Shown: positions 7,903-16,139 of the stretch, in pieces | Layout of the letters: every line of letters starts with the position of its first letter | Position numbering within the stretch: the stretch's first letter is position 1 | DNA from: Trinickia violacea | GTDB taxonomy: Bacteria; Pseudomonadota; Gammaproteobacteria; Burkholderiales; Burkholderiaceae | DNA: 64,000 nt | NCBI RefSeq assembly: GCF_005280735.1 | Contig: NZ_CP040078.1 | Location: forward strand, 1,054,001-1,118,000 | Direction: 5' to 3' | The notes under the pieces: generated by a model | Seen by the model: only the letters and a program-made list of their open reading frames with translations | What the model was told of the DNA's origin: nothing | Databases searched by the model: none | Position numbers and translations under genes: made by a program

Positions 7903-8427
7903 ATGTTAAACATCAAGACCATGCGCGTGGCTGCCGCGACGCTTATTCTTTTCGCCGGCGTCGCCCGTGCCCAGGAGGGCCTCAACGATCTTGAGATTGC
8001 CCACGCGGCCTACACGGCCGACAAGATCGATATCGCGTACGCGCAAATCGCACTCGCCAAAACGATGAACCCGGAGGTCCGCCGCTTCGCCGAACTGATG
8101 ATCAGGGACCACACCGCAGTGAATCAGGGTGCCGCCGCGCTGCTCGCAAAACTGCGCGTTCAACCCGAGGACAATGCATTCAGCCAGGCGTTAATCTCGG
8201 GAGCGACGGCCAAAGAGGCGCAACTGAAAGCGCTTCAGGGCGTGGCGTTCGACCGCGCCTACGCCGCCAACGAGCTTGCATACCATCATCAGGTGAACAC
8301 GATTCTTGGCGAGACATGGCTCCCGACCGTCCAAAACGCTGACCTCAAGGTATTTCTGACTCAGGCGCTCGGCACGTTCCGCGTCCACGAAGAACATGCG
8401 AGCCACATGGTCGATTCATTGAAGTAG
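7903..8427 (+). CDS. DUF4142 exported ferritin-like protein
   Basis: 174 residues with a signal peptide (MRVAAATLILFAGVARAQ) and a helical DUF4142 domain (IAYAQIALAKTMNPEVRRFAELMIRDHTAVNQGAAALLAK ends with the typical DH motif; EEHASHMV at the end). The family is predicted to form a periplasmic four-helix bundle; its function is not established. The start at 7903 was chosen because GGAGACTACACA precedes it. A cupredoxin gene follows 500 bases downstream; DUF4142 and cupredoxin genes often sit together in this group, suggesting metal or redox work in the periplasm. Confidence 0.85.
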   Translation: MLNIKTMRVAAATLILFAGVARAQEGLNDLEIAHAAYTADKIDIAYAQIALAKTMNPEVRRFAELMIRDHTAVNQGAAALLAKLRVQPEDNAFSQALISGATAKEAQLKALQGVAFDRAYAANELAYHHQVNTILGETWLPTVQNADLKVFLTQALGTFRVHEEHASHMVDSLK

Positions 8428-8595
8428 TCATGCTGGTGTCGCGAGTTAGAAATTCGCTTATATACCCCCGTTTGAAGACCGCGATCGGTACAGAGACACG
8501 CTAGATATCGCGGGAACATGTTGCGGTCAAAGCAGCGTCGGATTTGCACTGCTAAGTAGAATTCGCGCCAACGAGTCATACGTTGTGAGGAGGCG

Positions 8596-8848
8596 ATGAT
8601 GAATTCAGCAGAGGGAAATCTGCATTTGCTAGTTGACAAATGGCTTGGGCCGACTCCAGAGGCGCCGTTGAGGGTGATGGGGTTCGGGCGGCTACCTTCG
8701 AGTCGGCGACGGTATGTTTGCGTCGAGGCGTTAAGGGCCCACGGGCGCGCTGACAATTTACTTCTTCCTCCACGATGACGGTAGATGGTGTGTATTTCCG
8801 CCTGTATCGGAACGTCCGGCGATGGCCGCGGTACGGTTTGCAGCCTGA
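8596..8848 (+). pseudogene. Small hypothetical gene broken by a one-base insertion
   Basis: A strong GAGGAGGCG site precedes ATGATG at 8596. The frame reads LHLLVDKWLGPTPEAPLRV, then RRRYVCVEALR and falls out of frame near 8735 (ttaagggccc). Removing one G there restores PTGALTIYFFLHDDGRWCVF, then PPVSERPAM and a stop at 8846-8848. That continuous product of about 83 residues resembles small conserved proteins of unknown role in Burkholderiaceae. Either the gene is dead or there is a sequencing indel in the G run. Confidence 0.55.
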
Positions 8849-8934
8849 TAGCGAAAGCCACTGGCGGAAGGCGCCCAACATCGATGGTTAGCAATCGAAT
8901 TTTCAACTCACCACACGAAATCAGGAAAGCGGAT

Positions 8935-9267
8935 ATGTTGAACAGACGCCGGTTCTTGCTGACGCTGGCGGTCGGAGCGTGTGCTTCGCCGCTACGCGCC
9001 CAAACGCCCACGCGATTGACTCACCAGGTGAAGATCACGAACTTCGCCTTTTTGCCAGCGCTACTCAAAGTCCGCGCGGGCGACATCGTCGAATGGACCA
9101 ATCAGGATTTGGTCCCGCATACGGCAACAGCGAATGACCACAGCTGGGACACCGGCTCGCTGGAGAACGGCGTGACGAGTCGCATTGTGATGAGCGCGCC
9201 TGGCACGTTTGCGTACCGCTGCGCGTTCCATCCGCATATGGAAGGTGTGGTTACCGTTGAGAAATAG
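8935..9267 (+). CDS. Exported cupredoxin (plastocyanin-like)
   Basis: 110 residues with a twin-arginine-like signal (LNRRRFLLTLAVGACASPLRAQ) and a single cupredoxin domain. The type 1 copper ligands are visible: H in DLVPHTA and C, H and M in YRCAFHPHM. It is expected to bind copper in the periplasm and pass electrons or buffer copper. The start at 8935 is the one that gives a signal peptide; AGGAAAGCGG stands before it. It lies between the broken small gene and the second cupin, whose promoter starts just after its stop. Confidence 0.85.
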   Translation: MLNRRRFLLTLAVGACASPLRAQTPTRLTHQVKITNFAFLPALLKVRAGDIVEWTNQDLVPHTATANDHSWDTGSLENGVTSRIVMSAPGTFAYRCAFHPHMEGVVTVEK

Positions 9268-9299
9268 GTCGTCACAAGCATGTCTCGCTTGCAGCCGGT

Positions 9300-9398
9300 G
9301 CACATCCGTCCATGGTACATAAAAAATCTCCATTTCTGGTTCTTACTTGTGGCCCAGAGCGCAGCCACAATGCGAGGGCCTTAAGGAGAAACATCCTG
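9300..9398 (+). promoter_or_regulatory. mocR/cupin divergent promoter, copy 3
   Basis: CCATGGTACATAA at about 9311, a TGGCCCAGAGCGCAGCCACA core and TTAAGGAGAAACATCCTG up to the cupin start repeat the arrangement of copies 1 and 2. On the minus strand the ATG expected for mocR (ATGGACGG) is there, but no MocR codons follow, so only the promoter and first bases survive on that side. Confidence 0.6.
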
Positions 9399-9815
9399 AT
9401 GAACACTCGATCTGCCCTCGGTGCTGCCTGCGCGGCCTTTGCATTCACCATCTCAATGCCTGCTACTGCACACGGGACGGGTGAAACCGTCACACCCGAC
9501 TTCGAGCATGCCATCCCTAACATTCCCGGCAAGTCATTGACCACCGTGGTCGTCGACTATGCGCCCGGCGGAGCGTCGCCCTCACACGAGCACGCAAAGT
9601 CGGCTTTCATCTATGCCTATGTCGTCTCGGGTGCGATTGAGTCACAAGTAAACGATGGCCCGAAGCGGACCTACCATGCCGGCGAAAGTTTTTTCGAAGA
9701 GCCGGGTTCCGTTCATCGTGTGAGCCGTAATGCGAGCAAGACCAGACCCGCGAAACTGCTGGCGGTGTTCGTGGTTGATTCCAACGATATGCCCCTGACC
9801 ACACCCGTCAAGTAA
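9399..9815 (+). CDS. Exported cupin-domain protein (copy 2)
   Basis: 138 residues with a signal peptide (MNTRSALGAACAAFAFTISMPATAHG) and a cupin barrel retaining the full ligand set: PSHEH, then HAGESFFEEPGSVHRVS. It is the paralogue of 3385-3801. The start at 9399 follows TTAAGGAGAAACATCCTG and matches copy 1. Genes after it code for a nitroreductase and a CMD-type peroxidase, so a role in redox or electrophile stress is plausible; the substrate is unknown. The promoter suggests control by the MocR protein encoded at 4637-6043. Confidence 0.85.
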   Translation: MNTRSALGAACAAFAFTISMPATAHGTGETVTPDFEHAIPNIPGKSLTTVVVDYAPGGASPSHEHAKSAFIYAYVVSGAIESQVNDGPKRTYHAGESFFEEPGSVHRVSRNASKTRPAKLLAVFVVDSNDMPLTTPVK

Positions 9816-9930
9816 AGCAGGCACCCGAAGCAAAGGAGAAAACGTCCCCGACACCTTGAACGAAAGCAGGTCCGCATAGCGCGAACATGCTCTTATGCAT
9901 CAACTTATTCCATTATGAGTAGGATTCCTC

Positions 9931-10566
9931 ATGAACAGCAGAACCCCCATCACCAATACCGTCATCGAATGTATCCTGAGCCGAAGCGCCGCGAAGTACT
10001 ACGACCCCGCCGCAACCTTGAGCGACGACCAAATCCGAGAACTGGTGCGAATCGGCACTTCCGCGCCGACGTCCTTCCATTTGCAGAACTGGCGCTTCAT
10101 CGCTGTGCGCACGCCTGAAGCGAAAGCTCGGCTCAGTCCGATCGCCTGGAATCAGCCTGCAATCACCGACGCTGCCGTTACCTTCATCGTCTGCGGCCAG
10201 TTGGCCGATTCCAGCGTAATACCAGAACGCCTGGCACCGCTGGTGGAAGCGGGCGTCATGCCGGCAGAGATGGTGCGGGAATGGGAAATCCCCGCGCGCG
10301 ATCTGTACAAGGAGTACCCGCAACGCCAGCGCGACGAGGCGGTACGCACTGGCACCTTCGGCGCGGCGGCGATGATATATGCGGCCCGCTCGATGGGCCT
10401 GGGTTCGACGCCGATGATCGGTTTCGATGCCGATGCCGTGCACCGCGAGTTCGGACTGACCGAGGACGAGGTGCCGGTCATGCTGTTGACCGTCGGTGCA
10501 GAGCGTCCGGGAAACTGGGCGCAGAAACCGCGCCGTCCCGTGGCCGAGGTGCTGGATTTGGTATAG
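9931..10566 (+). CDS. Nitroreductase family protein
   Basis: 211 residues of the FMN-dependent nitroreductase fold. Visible are the N-terminal FMN-binding pattern SRSAAKYYDP, the SAPTSFHLQNWRFI segment, the helical GTFGAAAMIYAARSMGLGSTPMI region and the end PVMLLTVGAE...KPRRPVAEVL, typical of the subgroup that reduces quinones, nitroaromatics or related electrophiles with NAD(P)H. Active as a cytoplasmic dimer by family knowledge. A GC hairpin follows the stop. It lies between the cupin and CMD genes, all on the plus strand. Confidence 0.85.
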   Translation: MNSRTPITNTVIECILSRSAAKYYDPAATLSDDQIRELVRIGTSAPTSFHLQNWRFIAVRTPEAKARLSPIAWNQPAITDAAVTFIVCGQLADSSVIPERLAPLVEAGVMPAEMVREWEIPARDLYKEYPQRQRDEAVRTGTFGAAAMIYAARSMGLGSTPMIGFDADAVHREFGLTEDEVPVMLLTVGAERPGNWAQKPRRPVAEVLDLV

Positions 10567-10572
10567 GTGCAC

Positions 10573-10594
10573 CGCCGCGGCTGTGATCGCGGCG
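10573..10594 (+). terminator. Possible terminator after the nitroreductase gene
   Basis: Seven-base GC stem (CGCCGCG/CGCGGCG) with an eight-base loop directly after the stop, followed by AACGATTAAA rather than a clean T run. Confidence 0.45.
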
Positions 10595-10752
10595 AACGAT
10601 TAAACGGCTGCCAAGTGAGAGGCGACTACACGCCACCTCCCGCTTAAAGGCCCAACCCGCTTCGACTCAAGACTTGGGCACGAAGTAGCCGAGGGAGGGT
10701 TCTCACACGGACTTCCCTCTATTAGTGAAACCAGTGACTTACGGAAATTACG

Positions 10753-11298
10753 ATGGCACGATCTATTGCTCTCAAGCCGGACCAGGTGCCGGCCGATTCG
10801 AAACCGACTCTCGATGCGTTCACCAAGAACATCGGGTTCACTCCAAATATGATGGCGACCTTCGCGCAGAGCCCGATCGCGTTCAATGCATGGGCCACCT
10901 TGCTCGGCTCCATGAGCAAGGCGCTCGACGTGAAGACGCGTGACAGCATCGGCCTTGCTGTCTCCGAAGTGAACGGCTGCAACTACTGCCTGACGGTTCA
11001 CAGCTTTACGGCCGAGCATATGGCCCAGCTGCCGGCCGAAGAAATCATTCTCGCTCGTAAGGGCCATGCCACCGACCCGAAGCGGGACGCCGCCGTCCGG
11101 TTTGCGCGCAAAGTCATCGAGACCGGCGGAAAGGTCAGTGACGCCGATCTGAAAGCGGTCCGCGATGCTGGCCACACGGATGCGAACGTCACGGAGATCG
11201 TCGCGCTGGTGGCCATGTACTCCCTGACGAACTACTTCAATAACGTGTTCGATCCCGAGAAGGACTTTCCCGCCGTTACGCCGGCTGGCTCGATCTGA
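10753..11298 (+). CDS. CMD/AhpD-type peroxidase-related protein
   Basis: 181 residues of the carboxymuconolactone decarboxylase superfamily, peroxidase-related group. The redox pair and proton relay are visible in EVNGCNYCLTVHSF (CxxC with following H). The lead-in NIGFTPNMMATFAQSPIAFNAW is typical. Such proteins reduce hydroperoxides or act on small electrophiles using thiol partners. It begins at ATG 10753 after an ordinary upstream region and stands before a GST gene on the same strand, 134 bases away. Confidence 0.85.
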   Translation: MARSIALKPDQVPADSKPTLDAFTKNIGFTPNMMATFAQSPIAFNAWATLLGSMSKALDVKTRDSIGLAVSEVNGCNYCLTVHSFTAEHMAQLPAEEIILARKGHATDPKRDAAVRFARKVIETGGKVSDADLKAVRDAGHTDANVTEIVALVAMYSLTNYFNNVFDPEKDFPAVTPAGSI

Positions 11299-11432
11299 AC
11301 TCGATCCGGTCGCATCGACCATCTCCTAGGTTCCAGGAGGCTTGATCTGATGTAGGCCTAATGCCAAAGCCCGGATGCACCCAGGAACGATTTTTGGGAG
11401 CGTGTCCGGGCATAGGGAGGCCGTCACCGAGG

Positions 11433-12137
11433 ATGGAGAAAGTGACACTCAATCATCCAATTTTCACGCGCTGGCCGGCGCGGTACCCCGATCGGCTCCA
11501 GCTCTTTTCCCTGCCGACGCCTAACGGAGTGAAGGTCGGCATCATGCTGGAGGAGACGGGCCTCGCCTATGAGCCGCATCGCATCGACATCACGGCGGAC
11601 GAGCACCACGATCCGGCCTTTCTCGCGCTCAACCCCAATGGCAAGATTCCGGCGATCTACGATCCCGGCGGGCCGGGCGGCCGGCCGCTGGCCTTGTTTG
11701 AATCGGGAGCGATCCTGATCTATCTCGCCGACAAGACGGGACAGTTCCTCTCGACCGATCCCAACACGCGCTACCTAACGATCCAGTGGCTGATGTGGCA
11801 GATGGGCGGTGTCGGGCCGATGTTCGGCCAGGTCGGCTTCTTCAACAAATTCGCCGGCAAGCACTATGAGGACAAACGGCCTCGCGACCGATACGTGAGT
11901 GAGTCGGCGCGGCTGCTCAGTGTGCTCGACTCGCGGCTGGCGATCCGCGACTGGGTCATGGACGACGGCTACAGCATCGCCGACATCTCGCTGCTCGGCT
12001 GGGTGCGCAACCTGATCGGCTTCTATGAGGCGCGCGAGCTCGTCGGTTTCGACCACTTCACGCATGTCCAGCGCTGGTTCGACCGCGGTCTCGCGCGGCC
12101 GGCGGTGCAGCGCGGATTGACGGTGACGGCGCTATGA
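11433..12137 (+). CDS. Glutathione S-transferase, Ure2p/YfcG-like
   Basis: 234 residues: N-terminal thioredoxin-like domain (LFSLPTPNGVKVGIMLEETGL, PNGKIPAIYD, FESGAILIYLADKTG) and C-terminal helical domain (WLMWQMGGVGPMFGQVGFF). The TPNGVKV and ESGAIL motifs are those of the YfcG/Ure2p class, which bind glutathione or its disulfide and show disulfide-bond reductase activity. The start at 11433 fits the family length; the frame extends upstream without support. The stop overlaps the next gene's ATG (ATGA). Confidence 0.85.
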   Translation: MEKVTLNHPIFTRWPARYPDRLQLFSLPTPNGVKVGIMLEETGLAYEPHRIDITADEHHDPAFLALNPNGKIPAIYDPGGPGGRPLALFESGAILIYLADKTGQFLSTDPNTRYLTIQWLMWQMGGVGPMFGQVGFFNKFAGKHYEDKRPRDRYVSESARLLSVLDSRLAIRDWVMDDGYSIADISLLGWVRNLIGFYEARELVGFDHFTHVQRWFDRGLARPAVQRGLTVTAL

Positions 12138-12532
12138 CCTGTCGAAATGAGGACAATATCGATCGCCGAAGCGGTCCCGCTTCACCCAGGACATTTGAGC
12201 CTGTCGTCGCCGACCCGGTCCCCGCTCGCATTTCCATTGAGCGGCTGTCGTCGGACGCGGTGAGCGTATGCTGGAGCGACGCCAGGTTGGGCCGTTGCTC
12301 TGAACAGACATGGCGACTCGGACGTGCGCGTATCGATTCGTATTGCCTGCTGACGGGCAGACGGATTCGATATGGCGACAAAGTCTTTCGACCTCGGACG
12401 CAGCAAGGCTATCCCTCTTCCGAATACAGCCGGATGATCCTTGCTTGTGTCCTGAATGATTTTATCTGGCGCGCAGGTCAAATGCGCGAAACAGCTCCGT
12501 CACCAGACGCTGCGCCTGGGCCTGACTGCTGA
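12134..12532 (+). CDS. DUF3331 domain protein
   Basis: 132 residues. The central stretch SVCWSDARLGRCSEQTWRLGRA, split here as SVCWSDARLGRCSEQTW followed by RLGRARIDS, then YCLLTGRRIRYGDKVFRPR, has the cysteine spacing and CWSD/LTGRxIRxGD motifs of DUF3331, a small Burkholderiaceae family of unknown function that may bind a metal through its cysteines. It is coupled to the GST gene by an ATGA overlap. Its last 71 bases overlap the end of the convergent mocR gene. Confidence 0.75.
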   Translation: MTCRNEDNIDRRSGPASPRTFEPVVADPVPARISIERLSSDAVSVCWSDARLGRCSEQTWRLGRARIDSYCLLTGRRIRYGDKVFRPRTQQGYPSSEYSRMILACVLNDFIWRAGQMRETAPSPDAAPGPDC

Positions 12533-13886
12533 TGTTCGTGAATCCCATCAACAGGCCGCGAGGCCCGGGCGAGCCGTTGCGCCATGTCGTCAGCGCACGC
12601 ACGGCGAAGCCTGCGTCGTTCGCCCGGCTGGCGAGAGCGACGTCGTCGAGATCTTCGCGCACGTCGACCAGCAGATGCATGCCGCCGTCCTGCAAATGAA
12701 CGACAAAGCCATCGGCCGCATAAGGCGCAAGCGATTCGGCGAGCATCGCGCGCCGCCGTGCGTACAGCGTCCGCATTCGCTTGATATGCCGGGAAAAGTG
12801 GCCTTCGGCGATGAAGTCGGCTACCACCGCCTGCATGAGTTCGGGACAACCGCCATGCACGGTACGCCGGCACGCCAGTTCGAATTGCGGCGCGAGGTTC
12901 GGTGCGACAACCACATATGACAGCCGCAGTCCTGGGAACAGCACCTTGCTGAGCGTCCCGCAATAAATTACGCGACCGCCCGCGTCCATGCTTTTCAACG
13001 CGGGCAAAGGATGGCCGCGATAACGATATTCACCGTCATAGTCGTCCTCGACGATCCACGCATCGTGCGTGCCCGCCCAGTCGAGAAGTTCGACGCGCCG
13101 TTGCAGCGACAAGGCAACACCCGTTGGACTCTGATGCGATGGCGTCACGACAGCAAGCCTCGCGTTCTCGAATCGCTTTTGCCCAAAAGCGACGTCGAGG
13201 CCATGTTCGTCGACGGGCACGTCGCAGACTCGCAGGCCAATGCGCTTTAGCGTTTGTGCGGTGGGCGGATAGCCCGGACTTTCGATCCACGCGCTCTCGC
13301 GTGCCAGCCCGAGCGCGTCGATGATTAAGGCAAGGCTCGCAGTGTAGGCCGGGACGACAAAGACTTGCGCGGCGTGCGCGTCGACGCCGCGAGAGCGGTG
13401 CAGATAGGCCGCCAGCGCCTCGCGCAGCGGCATGTATCCCGCCGGCGGTGGCTTGTTCAGCGATCCCACCTTGCGCGCCTGCCGCGTCATCAGCCTCGCC
13501 CAGAGCTTCCTCGGAAATTCGTCGAGCGCAGGCAGGCCCATCTGCAACGGCAGGGGATTGCCGCCTTCTATGTCGATGATCGCTTCGGGCGCGGACAATA
13601 CGCTTGCGGCGACGGGCGCGTTCTTCGCGTGAGCGGGTTTGGCGGGAGGCGTGCCCTCAGTAACAAAGGTCCCCGCAGGACCTCGGGCAACGAGGTAGCC
13701 CTCTCCGAGCAGGCGGTCGTAGGCGACCTGCACCGTTCCGCGCGCGACACCAAGTTCGGTGGCCAGCGCTCGCAACGACAACACCTTCTGGCCCGGACTC
13801 AGCTGTCCCTGGTCGATCATCGAGCGAAAGCGCGCATAGATTTGCTCGTGAATGGGCGCCGCCGCGCGGGTCATTGGCTGGGTCAT
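12462..13886 (-). CDS. MocR/PdxR-type regulator (second copy in window)
   Basis: 474 residues: GntR winged helix (IHEQIYARFRSMIDQGQLS..., LRALATELGVARGTVQVAYD) and aminotransferase-like PLP domain with lysine in YCGTLSKVLFPGLRLSY and the motif WIVEDDYDGEYRY. It differs clearly from the first MocR, so it is not a recent duplicate. ATG at 13886 is preferred; the frame also allows an ATG at 13943. It is divergent from a GNAT/azoreductase pair, which it most likely regulates. The 3' end overlaps DUF3331. Confidence 0.85.
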   Translation of the reverse strand: MTQPMTRAAAPIHEQIYARFRSMIDQGQLSPGQKVLSLRALATELGVARGTVQVAYDRLLGEGYLVARGPAGTFVTEGTPPAKPAHAKNAPVAASVLSAPEAIIDIEGGNPLPLQMGLPALDEFPRKLWARLMTRQARKVGSLNKPPPAGYMPLREALAAYLHRSRGVDAHAAQVFVVPAYTASLALIIDALGLARESAWIESPGYPPTAQTLKRIGLRVCDVPVDEHGLDVAFGQKRFENARLAVVTPSHQSPTGVALSLQRRVELLDWAGTHDAWIVEDDYDGEYRYRGHPLPALKSMDAGGRVIYCGTLSKVLFPGLRLSYVVVAPNLAPQFELACRRTVHGGCPELMQAVVADFIAEGHFSRHIKRMRTLYARRRAMLAESLAPYAADGFVVHLQDGGMHLLVDVREDLDDVALASRANDAGFAVRALTTWRNGSPGPRGLLMGFTNISSQAQAQRLVTELFRAFDLRAR

Positions 13887-13976
13887 GGCCTGGTCCAAAG
13901 CAACGAAAATGTCCCTGTCAGCGATGTCGCCGAACGACGACACTTAAGCCTACACCAACCCTCGTTCATCAGCTTC

Positions 13977-14414
13977 ATGACAGACGCCCCGATTCTCCGA
14001 CATGCTGAAACAGACGCCGATGTGATGGCGTGTTTCGGCGTCATGCAGCAATTGCGTCCGTATCTGCAATCATCCGAAGATTTGCTCGCCCGTGTCGCGT
14101 TGCAGCGCGCACAGGGCTATCGGCTGCTCGCAATATGGGACGGCAACAAGCCTGTGGCGCTCGCCGGCTACCGACGCATCGACAACCTGATTCACGGCCG
14201 TTTCATCTACGTCGACGATCTGATCACGGATGCAGCGGGGCGCGGCCGAGGGCATGGCGAGCGCTTGCTGAACGAATTGCGCACGCTTGGCCGCGCGGAC
14301 AATTGCAACCGGATCGTGCTCGACACGGCGCTCGCCAATGCACTGGCGCAACGTTTCTATTTCCGATTTGGCTTGTTGGCCAGCGGTCTTCACTTCAGCA
14401 TGGATCTGCAATGA
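13977..14414 (+). CDS. GNAT-family N-acetyltransferase
   Basis: 145 residues with the acetyl-CoA binding pattern DDLITDAAGRGRGHGERLLNEL (split: DDLITDAAGRGRGHGE, RLLNEL) and a C-terminal AQRFYFRFGL segment typical of GNAT enzymes. Start ATG 13977 is the first in the divergent spacing from mocR. The stop overlaps the start of the azoreductase gene by four bases, so the two are translated together. The substrate is unknown. Confidence 0.85.
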   Translation: MTDAPILRHAETDADVMACFGVMQQLRPYLQSSEDLLARVALQRAQGYRLLAIWDGNKPVALAGYRRIDNLIHGRFIYVDDLITDAAGRGRGHGERLLNELRTLGRADNCNRIVLDTALANALAQRFYFRFGLLASGLHFSMDLQ

Positions 14415-15055
14415 ACAGTCTCAAGTTACTGCTGCTCGATTGCAGCCCACGGCGCGAGAATTCGACGAGCCGGCATTTTGCCCATCATGTGCTGCCCGCG
14501 ATGGCTGAGCGTCTCGGGCGAGACATCCAGGTCAACCGGCGCGACCTTGGCGCAGAGCCGCTGCCGCCGATAACGGCCGAGTACGCGGAGTCGCTGGTGT
14601 TGCCCCTTGCCGAGGCGAAGGCGCGGTTCGGTGCGGCACTTGCTCTCTCAGAGCATTTGATTCAGGAGCTCGATGATGCAGACATGCTCTGGATCTCGGC
14701 GCCCGTACACAACTTCACGGTGCCCGCCGTGCTCAAGAACTGGATCGATCTCGTAGTTCGTCGTGACGTGACATTCAAGATCACTGAGAAGGGCAAGGTC
14801 GGCCTGTTGGCAGACCGGCCGACCTTCGTTGCGGTGACCTCGGGCGGCGCCATGTTTCGCGAGCCAGCGCTACAGCCCGACTTCTTTCGTCCTTATCTGA
14901 AAGCGGCGCTCGGCGTGATCGGACTCAAGGACGTCACGTTCATGCACGCCACGGGCCTCGCATTTGCGGACGAACCGCTTTCCATCGTGGAGACGAAGGC
15001 GGGGCAGTGGCTACGCGAGGCGTCTTTCAAACAAACCATTCATTCCATCGTTTAA
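14411..15055 (+). CDS. FMN-dependent NADH:quinone/azo reductase (AzoR-like)
   Basis: 214 residues, flavodoxin-like fold. The FMN phosphate loop is seen in LLLDCSPRRENSTSR, and the flavin-binding APVHNFTVPAVLKNWIDLV and VTSGGAMF motifs match AzoR/YhdA-like enzymes that reduce quinones and azo compounds with two electrons, limiting redox cycling. Translationally coupled to the GNAT gene and divergent from a MocR gene. Its end faces the AraC gene at 15107. Confidence 0.9.
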   Translation: MNSLKLLLLDCSPRRENSTSRHFAHHVLPAMAERLGRDIQVNRRDLGAEPLPPITAEYAESLVLPLAEAKARFGAALALSEHLIQELDDADMLWISAPVHNFTVPAVLKNWIDLVVRRDVTFKITEKGKVGLLADRPTFVAVTSGGAMFREPALQPDFFRPYLKAALGVIGLKDVTFMHATGLAFADEPLSIVETKAGQWLREASFKQTIHSIV

Positions 15056-15106
15056 CTCATCGTTTCAGCAGAGCTTCGCGCGGTCTGCGCATAGGGCGTA
15101 ACCCGA

Positions 15107-16054
15107 TTAGTTCCCCGCGCTCGGACGACGCCTGAAAGCGGTCGGGTCCATGCCGTGCATTGCGTGGAACGCTTGCGAGAAGTTGCTTCGACTCGTGAAT
15201 CCGACCATCCTCGCGACCTCAGCGACCGGGCGCGTGGTCGTCGCCAGCAATTCAGCCGCTTTTCGTAGGCGCACGATCTTCAACATGCTCATCGGCGGCT
15301 GCCCGAATGCCTTCATGAACTGGGCGGCAAACGCCGAACGGCTCATGCCGGCGATATCGGCCAACCGCTCCACGGTCCACGGCGATGACGGACGCTCAAA
15401 GATCGCTTCGAGCGCCCCTGCGAGCCGCTTGTCGGCAAGGCCTGTCGCCCAAGGCAGCTCCATTCCCCCAGCCTCGATCTGCCGTCGCATCACCATGATC
15501 AAGCACTGCTTGAGCAGCGCTTCCACCAGTGCACGCGAGCCGAGCCCCGGCTGCGCGCATTCTGCCAGCAGCATGATGAACTGGTTCTTCAAACTCGACT
15601 GCCCGTCGAACTGCGCGATCAGCGGCCGACGCATCGCGCTGAATGGATCCGTGCCGTGATTCGTGTCGAGCTTCAATTCACCGCATGCCGTGGCGATGCC
15701 GGCCGCACTTTCACCCGCCTGGATTGTCGGCACTGTTTCTCGCGAAGGCCAGTCCGTGAGACGTCCGTGGTTCGTTTCGTTGCCGGGCGACGGACGGCCG
15801 CTTTCGATCGCGTACGCGATGCCAGGCGGCAACAGCACAAAACTGTGCAAACTCAGCGCGACGCGTTCGCCCGTTTGCGTCACGAGTGCGCCTCTGCCTT
15901 CCATGCAGTAGTGAAGGCTTGCCGTTGCGCAGGCGTCGAAGCGGGCGCTCCAGCCATCGCGAATGTCGCACAGGGTGAAATTCGCCACGCCGATGTCCAG
16001 TGCGGCAAGGAAGCGTTCGAGGACGGGAAGCTCAAAGATAGCGCGACTAGTCAT
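15107..16054 (-). CDS. AraC-family regulator with cupin sensor domain
   Basis: 315 residues: N-terminal cupin sensor (LHYCMEGRGALVTQTGER, LSLHSFVLLPPGIAYAIES) and C-terminal pair of helix-turn-helix units (WTVERLADIAGMSRSAFAAQF, RPVAEVARMVGFTSRSNFSQAF). Start ATG 16054. It is divergent from the small AhpD-like gene at 16140, which is its likely target. About 70 bases of its promoter also occur upstream of the other AraC gene near 6.2 kb. Confidence 0.85.
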   Translation of the reverse strand: MTSRAIFELPVLERFLAALDIGVANFTLCDIRDGWSARFDACATASLHYCMEGRGALVTQTGERVALSLHSFVLLPPGIAYAIESGRPSPGNETNHGRLTDWPSRETVPTIQAGESAAGIATACGELKLDTNHGTDPFSAMRRPLIAQFDGQSSLKNQFIMLLAECAQPGLGSRALVEALLKQCLIMVMRRQIEAGGMELPWATGLADKRLAGALEAIFERPSSPWTVERLADIAGMSRSAFAAQFMKAFGQPPMSMLKIVRLRKAAELLATTTRPVAEVARMVGFTSRSNFSQAFHAMHGMDPTAFRRRPSAGN

Positions 16055-16139
16055 GGACGAATTCGAACCAAATCGAGACCAAAAGGAACGGGCACGTCTC
16101 TACTATAAGCATGCAGTCCACTGATTACAGGAGAATCCC
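16055..16139 (-). promoter_or_regulatory. Divergent araC/ahpD-like promoter
   Basis: Region between two divergent starts. Its 16052-16120 part is repeated (inverse orientation) at 6156-6225. It contains ATTCGAACCAAAT, a candidate operator core, and ACAGGAGA, the ribosome site of the plus-strand gene. Confidence 0.6.
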
